Origin: Dryomyza anilis
Taxonomy: Eukaryota; Arthropoda; Insecta; Diptera; Dryomyzidae
NCBI GenBank assembly: GCA_951804985.1
Contig: OX638134.1
Span: 83,059,679 to 83,123,678, forward strand
Reading direction: 5' to 3'
Length of the DNA stretch: 64,000 bases
Shown: positions 58,001 to 64,000 of the stretch, piece by piece
Layout: each line of letters begins with the position of its first letter
How positions within the stretch are numbered: position 1 is the first letter of the stretch
Translations under genes and position numbers: made by a program
The notes under the pieces: model-generated
Databases searched by the model: none
Seen by the model: only the letters and a program-made list of their open reading frames with translations
What the model was told of the DNA's origin: nothing

Positions 58001-58741
58001 TGAAAAGAGAAGAAATACACCTAACTTAAAATGAATAAAAAATAAAATCGAATTTGTAATTTTACAAAATCAAAACACCAAATACAACTAAATGTTAAAC
58101 CACATAAATAAAAATGTATATGATTTATATATTATGTTTGCAAATATAGTTAAAATAGTATAGAATATTTTAATAAATTTGAATTAAATATTAATACATC
58201 TAAGTCGCGTGCCTCACCGTTTATATTTAAATAATTAAATTTCAAATTATTTCAAATTTAAATTAATTTCTTTAAGATTTATTTCTTGGTAATTTATTCT
58301 TTGGTAATTTCGTTAAATAGTCTGCCTTAAGAGTTGCATATACTTAATTCAAAAATAAACAATTAAGCCTTTTATGTGTTAATTTATTAATAAATGTAAA
58401 ATATGCCAAAGCGCACAAAAATCATCAGAAAAAAATGCTAGATTAAGTGTTAAAATATTCATTACGCTGCGACCAAAAAAATGAATGAATTTTTTCTTTA
58501 GTCGGTACACAAATTTAGTCATGAGTATAGCGCTTTAGGGGGGCAAACAGGGGGCAGAGTAGTGTCAAAGCCGGCGCCAGTGACGCGTGACAAATGAACT
58601 GTGACAGTCGTCGCTCATTTGTTTTTTAATTTTATATTAAAAAAATATATAATTTTTAAAATTTTTTGTTTTAACAAGAAACTCATTAATTTTGGCGTTG
58701 AATTGCGGCAGGTCATGTTTGAATGGTTAGCAAGAATTTCA
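58001..58741. other. AT-rich DNA with a GC-rich patch
   Basis: A short complex patch at about 58535-58620 ('aaagccggcgccagtgacgc', 'aactgtgacagtcgtcgctc') stands out just before the octamer array. No gene recognised. Confidence 0.4.
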
Positions 58742-61700
58742 AAAATATTAAAATATTAAAATATTAAAATATTAAAATATTAAAATATTAAAATATTAAA
58801 ATATTAAAATATTAAAATATTAAAATATTAAAATATTAAAATATTAAAATATTAAAATATTAAAATATTAAAATATTAAAATATTAAAATATTAAAATAT
58901 TAAAATATTAAAATATTAAAATATTAAAATATTAAAATATTAAAATATTAAAATATTAAAATATTAAAATATTAAAATATTAAAATATTAAAATATTAAA
59001 ATATTAAAATATTAAAATATTAAAATATTAAAATATTAAAATATTAAAATATTAAAATATTAAAATATTAAAATATTAAAATATTAAAATATTAAAATAT
59101 TAAAATATTAAAATATTAAAATATAAAAATATTAAAATATTAAAATATTAAAATATTAAAATATTAAAATATTAAAATATTAAAATATTAAAATATTAAA
59201 ATATTAAAATATTAAAATATTAAAATATTAAAATATTAAAATATTAAAATATTAAAATATTAAAATATTAAAATATTAAAATATTAAAATATTAAAATAT
59301 TAAAATATTAAAATATTAAAATATTAAAATATTAAAATATTAAAATATTAAAATATTAAAATATTAAAATATTAAAATATTAAAATATTAAAATATTAAA
59401 ATATTAAAATATTAAAATATTAAAATATTAAAATATTAAAATATTAAAATATTAAAATATTAAAATATTAAAATATTAAAATATTAAAATATTAAAATAT
59501 TAAAATATTAAAATATTAAAATATTAAAATATTAAAATATTAAAATATTAAAATATTAAAATATTAAAATATTAAAATATTAAAATATTAAAATATTAAA
59601 ATATTAAAATATTAAAATATTAAAATATTAAAATATTAAAATATTAAAATATTAAAATATTAAAATATTAAAATATTAAAATATTAAAATATTAAAATAT
59701 TAAAATATTAAAATATTAAAATATTAAAATATTAAAATATTAAAATATTAAAATATTAAAATATTAAAATATTAAAATATTAAAATATTAAAATATTAAA
59801 ATATTAAAATATTAAAATATTAAAATATTAAAATATTAAAATATTAAAATATTAAAATATTAAAATATTAAAATATTAAAATATTAAAATATTAAAATAT
59901 TAAAATATTAAAATATTAAAATATTAAAATATTAAAATATTAAAATATTAAAATATTAAAATATTAAAATATTAAAATATTAAAATATTAAAATATTAAA
60001 ATATTAAAATATTAAAATATTAAAATATTAAAATATTAAAATATTAAAATATTAAAATATTAAAATATTAAAATATTAAAATATTAAAATATTAAAATAT
60101 TAAAATATTAAAATATTAAAATATTAAAATATTAAAATATTAAAATATTAAAATATTAAAATATTAAAATATTAAAATATTAAAATATTAAAATATTAAA
60201 ATATTAAAATATTAAAATATTAAAATATTAAAATATTAAAATATTAAAATATTAAAATATTAAAATATTAAAATATTAAAATATTAAAATATTAAAATAT
60301 TAAAATATTAAAATATTAAAATATTAAAATATTAAAATATTAAAATATTAAAATATTAAAATATTAAAATATTAAAATATTAAAATATTAAAATATTAAA
60401 ATATTAAAATATTAAAATATTAAAATATTAAAATATTAAAATATTAAAATATTAAAATATTAAAATATTAAAATATTAAAATATTAAAATATTAAAATAT
60501 TAAAATATTAAAATATTAAAATATTAAAATATTAAAATATTAAAATATTAAAATATTAAAATATTAAAATATTAAAATATTAAAATATTAAAATATTAAA
60601 ATATTAAAATATTAAAATATTAAAATATTAAAATATTAAAATATTAAAATATTAAAATATTAAAATATTAAAATATTAAAATATTAAAATATTAAAATAT
60701 TAAAATATTAAAATATTAAAATATTAAAATATTAAAATATTAAAATATTAAAATATTAAAATATTAAAATATTAAAATATTAAAATATTAAAATATTAAA
60801 ATATTAAAATATTAAAATATTAAAATATTAAAATATTAAAATATTAAAATATTAAAATATTAAAATATTAAAATATTAAAATATTAAAATATTAAAATAT
60901 TAAAATATTAAAATATTAAAATATTAAAATATTAAAATATTAAAATATTAAAATATTAAAATATTAAAATATTAAAATATTAAAATATTAAAATATTAAA
61001 ATATTAAAATATTAAAATATTAAAATATTAAAATATTAAAATATTAAAATATTAAAATATTAAAATATTAAAATATTAAAATATTAAAATATTAAAATAT
61101 TAAAATATTAAAATATTAAAATATTAAAATATTAAAATATTAAAATATTAAAATATTAAAATATTAAAATATTAAAATATTAAAATATTAAAATATTAAA
61201 ATATTAAAATATTAAAATATTAAAATATTAAAATATTAAAATATTAAAATATTAAAATATTAAAATATTAAAATATTAAAATATTAAAATATTAAAATAT
61301 TAAAATATTAAAATATTAAAATATTAAAATATTAAAATATTAAAATATTAAAATATTAAAATATTAAAATATTAAAATATTAAAATATTAAAATATTAAA
61401 ATATTAAAATATTAAAATATTAAAATATTAAAATATTAAAATATTAAAATATTAAAATATTAAAATATTAAAATATTAAAATATTAAAATATTAAAATAT
61501 TAAAATATTAAAATATTAAAATATTAAAATATTAAAATATTAAAATATTAAAATATTAAAATATTAAAATATTAAAATATTAAAATATTAAAATATTAAA
61601 ATATTAAAATATTAAAATATTAAAATATTAAAATATTAAAATATTAAAATATTAAAATATTAAAATATTAAAATATTAAAATATTAAAATATTAAAATAT

Positions 61701-62954
61701 TAAAATATTAAAATATTAAAATATTAAAATATTAAAATATTAAAATATTAAAATATTAAAATATTAAAATATTAAAATATTAAAATATTAAAATATTAAA
61801 ATATTAAAATATTAAAATATTAAAATATTAAAATATTAAAATATTAAAATATTAAAATATTAAAATATTAAAATATTAAAATATTAAAATATTAAAATAT
61901 TAAAATATTAAAATATTAAAATATTAAAATATTAAAATATTAAAATATTAAAATATTAAAATATTAAAATATTAAAATATTAAAATATTAAAATATTAAA
62001 ATATTAAAATATTAAAATATTAAAATATTAAAATATTAAAATATTAAAATATTAAAATATTAAAATATTAAAATATTAAAATATTAAAATATTAAAATAT
62101 TAAAATATTAAAATATTAAAATATTAAAATATTAAAATATTAAAATATTAAAATATTAAAATATTAAAATATTAAAATATTAAAATATTAAAATATTAAA
62201 ATATTAAAATATTAAAATATTAAAATATTAAAATATTAAAATATTAAAATATTAAAATATTAAAATATTAAAATATTAAAATATTAAAATATTAAAATAT
62301 TAAAATATTAAAATATTAAAATATTAAAATATTAAAATATTAAAATATTAAAATATTAAAATATTAAAATATTAAAATATTAAAATATTAAAATATTAAA
62401 ATATTAAAATATTAAAATATTAAAATATTAAAATATTAAAATATTAAAATATTAAAATATTAAAATATTAAAATATTAAAATATTAAAATATTAAAATAT
62501 TAAAATATTAAAATATTAAAATATTAAAATATTAAAATATTAAAATATTAAAATATTAAAATATTAAAATATTAAAATATTAAAATATTAAAATATTAAA
62601 ATATTAAAATATTAAAATATTAAAATATTAAAATATTAAAATATTAAAATATTAAAATATTAAAATATTAAAATATTAAAATATTAAAATATTAAAATAT
62701 TAAAATATTAAAATATTAAAATATTAAAATATTAAAATATTAAAATATTAAAATATTAAAATATTAAAATATTAAAATATTAAAATATTAAAATATTAAA
62801 ATATTAAAATATTAAAATATTAAAATATTAAAATATTAAAATATTAAAATATTAAAATATTAAAATATTAAAATATTAAAATATTAAAATATTAAAATAT
62901 TAAAATATTAAAATATTAAAATATTAAAATATTAAAATATAAAAATATTAAAAT
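58742..62954 (+). repeat. (AAAATATT)n octamer array, ~526 copies
   Basis: 4.2 kb of head-to-tail AAAATATT with no G or C. By eye only two departures occur: a T-to-A change at 59125 and the same type at 62941, just before the array ends. Every unit carries AATATT. The strand bias is fixed (five A, three T on the plus strand). Homogeneity at this level implies very recent expansion, strong conversion, or consensus smoothing in the assembly. Confidence 0.98.
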
Positions 62955-63450
62955 TTACAAATGATTTTTTTTTTATATTAAAAACAGCAACATTTTAAAA
63001 ATATGAATAAGTTGCTATTGCAATTGCATTGGTTCAAAGTCCATTTCCAGTCGGAATAAAAAGGGCTTGAGACAAAAGTCAAAACATAACTTGGGGCCAA
63101 ATAAACAATAGGTGACAACGCAATTGTTGCTGGCACCCACACACAACAACAGCGCCAACAACAAGGCAACTGTCAGCAAATTAGTGCGCCGCGCCAGGAG
63201 TGGCTGAAAGTGCGTGGATTGCGCATGCGCAACGCATGTCATCCATCACGCGCCCAAAAACAACAGGCCAACAATTTCCAAACCGACAAAAACTGCGCTG
63301 CAATCGAGGCAGACAAACATCAACTCAGTTAGACAGACAGACTGACATCAAGACAGCCAGCCAGCAGACAGACAGACATCATCAGTTGGCATAAATCACG
63401 CGCAGCAAGAATTCAAGCAACAGTCAGCCACACAAAAATCGCTGTTTTTA
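62955..63450. other. GC-richer upstream region
   Basis: Complex sequence from about 63010 onwards ('ggttcaaagtccatttccag', 'ggattgcgcatgcgcaacgc') with a CAGACAGACAGA microsatellite near 63330-63380. Reminiscent of fly promoter-proximal DNA. Short Cys/Leu-rich reverse frames are not convincing genes. Confidence 0.4.
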
Positions 63451-63451
63451 T

Positions 63452-63458
63452 TATAAAA
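63452..63458 (+). promoter_or_regulatory. TATA-like box
   Basis: 'ttattataaaagg' contains TATAAAA followed by GG, a close match to the animal TATA consensus, in the GC-richer end block. A start would be expected near 63482, where 'gatcgagaggactag' lies. No clear initiator is seen there, so the promoter call rests on the TATA box and composition alone. Confidence 0.35.
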
Positions 63459-63484
63459 GGTTTTTTGCATGCGGCGCGAGGATC

Positions 63485-64000
63485 GAGAGGACTAGCACAA
63501 CAACAACAATGGAACCAGCAGCAACAACAAAAAGTCACCCACATGCAGTGCGGCGCAAACGACCCAGAAAGGCTGCTGCTGCGTCTGAAGCACAACAATA
63601 AAACAAGCAGCAGCAATAAATCGAAGAAACAACATAAACTGCAACATCAGCAGCACAAGAGCAACATCATCGCCATCATCAAGAGTAACAGCGTCGCCAT
63701 CAACAGCATCAGCATCGACAAGAGCAACATCATCAGAGCAGCAGCAACATCATCAGAATATGAACGAACCTCAAGCAAAGACCTTCGTTGTGTCCAAAAA
63801 AGGCTTCGCTCTAAAAACAGCACAGAACCTCCTGGCAGCGCCTCGAATTCTGTGGATTCACTTTTATTTTAAGTGCATCACATGCAAAAGCCTCCAGCCA
63901 AAGGGTTCTACTTGTTTGCGTTCTGGAATTAGTTTTGGAAGCGCAACCAAAACAGACGCCTCGAGGGATGCACAACGTAGAGAAAATCATTATTTTTGCC
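63485..64000 (+). other. CAA/CAG-rich leader-like sequence
   Basis: Dense CAACAACAA and CAGCAGCAA stretches of the kind common in fly 5' leaders. A 135-codon Gln/Ser-rich frame (63465-63872) is present but is what such composition produces by chance. No splice donor could be assigned with confidence before the window ends. Confidence 0.4.
63509..63601 (+). CDS. Possible 30-codon short ORF with basic cluster
   Basis: An ATG in good fly context ('caacaacaatgg') lies 51 bases after the TATA-like box. It opens a 30-residue frame starting MEPAATTKSHPH, with a strongly basic RRKRPRK cluster, then an alanine run and a stop at 63601. This could be an upstream ORF in a leader, or chance. The basic cluster resembles a nuclear localisation signal but no domain can be assigned to so short a product. 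Confidence 0.2.
   Translation: MEPAATTKSHPHAVRRKRPRKAAAASEAQQ

Noticed and set aside
63465..63872. 135-codon Gln/Ser-rich frame as a coding exon
   Set aside because: CAA/CAG-rich leaders produce such frames routinely. The start codon lies too close to the TATA-like box, before the expected transcription start.

Overview
Non-coding, very AT-rich eukaryotic DNA, most plausibly from a brachyceran fly (Diptera, probably Schizophora). The evidence is a dipteran-style interspersed repeat at 21541-22190 (a TACCCT/AGGGTA end, a 'tatatattcttgatcagcat' core and a CCGTCTGT run), a tRNA-derived SINE family with target-site duplications, several TA-targeting MITEs, and CAA/CAG-rich leader-like sequence at the right end. 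The genus cannot be fixed from the sequence. No conserved protein-coding gene is recognisable on either strand: the open frames are short, mostly low-complexity, and look like chance frames in repeats or GC-richer non-coding blocks. I read the window as an intergenic region or large intron, possibly approaching a 5' exon or promoter near 63.4-64.0 kb. Layout, left half. 0-3.2 kb: decayed interspersed and tandem repeats plus MITEs. 3.2-4.5 kb: unique sequence with a possible first-exon-like patch. 4.6-9.1 kb: SINEs and a 2.1-kb 19-bp satellite split by a MITE. 9.1-13.4 kb: unique AT-rich DNA, two tandem-duplication blocks and a more complex block at 12.3-13.35 kb. 14.3-15.4 kb: a ~118-bp tandem array split by a MITE. 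16.5-17.6 kb: a ~57-bp array split by a SINE. 18.2-19.1 kb: a GC-richer island. 19.6-22.4 kb: two T-rich arrays, one split by the dipteran repeat. 25.1-26.9 kb: a ~118-bp array beside a MITE. 27.4-29.45 kb: mariner-like remnants, a fold-back element carrying the start of a transposase, and a GGGCGTGGC-type tandem block. Layout, right half. 30.2-31.7, 34.6-35.4, 38.0-38.6, 39.2-40.2, 43.1-43.9 and 45.7-46.3 kb: GC-richer islands without convincing genes (candidate regulatory DNA or untranslated exons). Between them lie decayed tandem families: 33.0-33.6 (SINE-derived, three units), 35.45-37.4 (~200 bp), 40.7-42.8 (~300 bp) and 44.2-44.95 kb (~290-bp higher order). 48.4-50.0 kb holds three separate hairpin-forming inverted repeats. 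52.15-53.18 kb is a ~1-kb inverted repeat with GC-rich arms. 54.8-55.9 kb is a second array of the same 19-bp satellite. 56.9-58.0 kb is a ~160-bp tandem array. 58742-62954 is an almost perfect array of the octamer AAAATATT, about 526 copies with no G or C. The last kilobase is GC-richer with a TATA-like box. There is no gene system here. What unites the window is the density of unrelated young and old tandem families, many interrupted by identifiable insertions that give the relative order of events.
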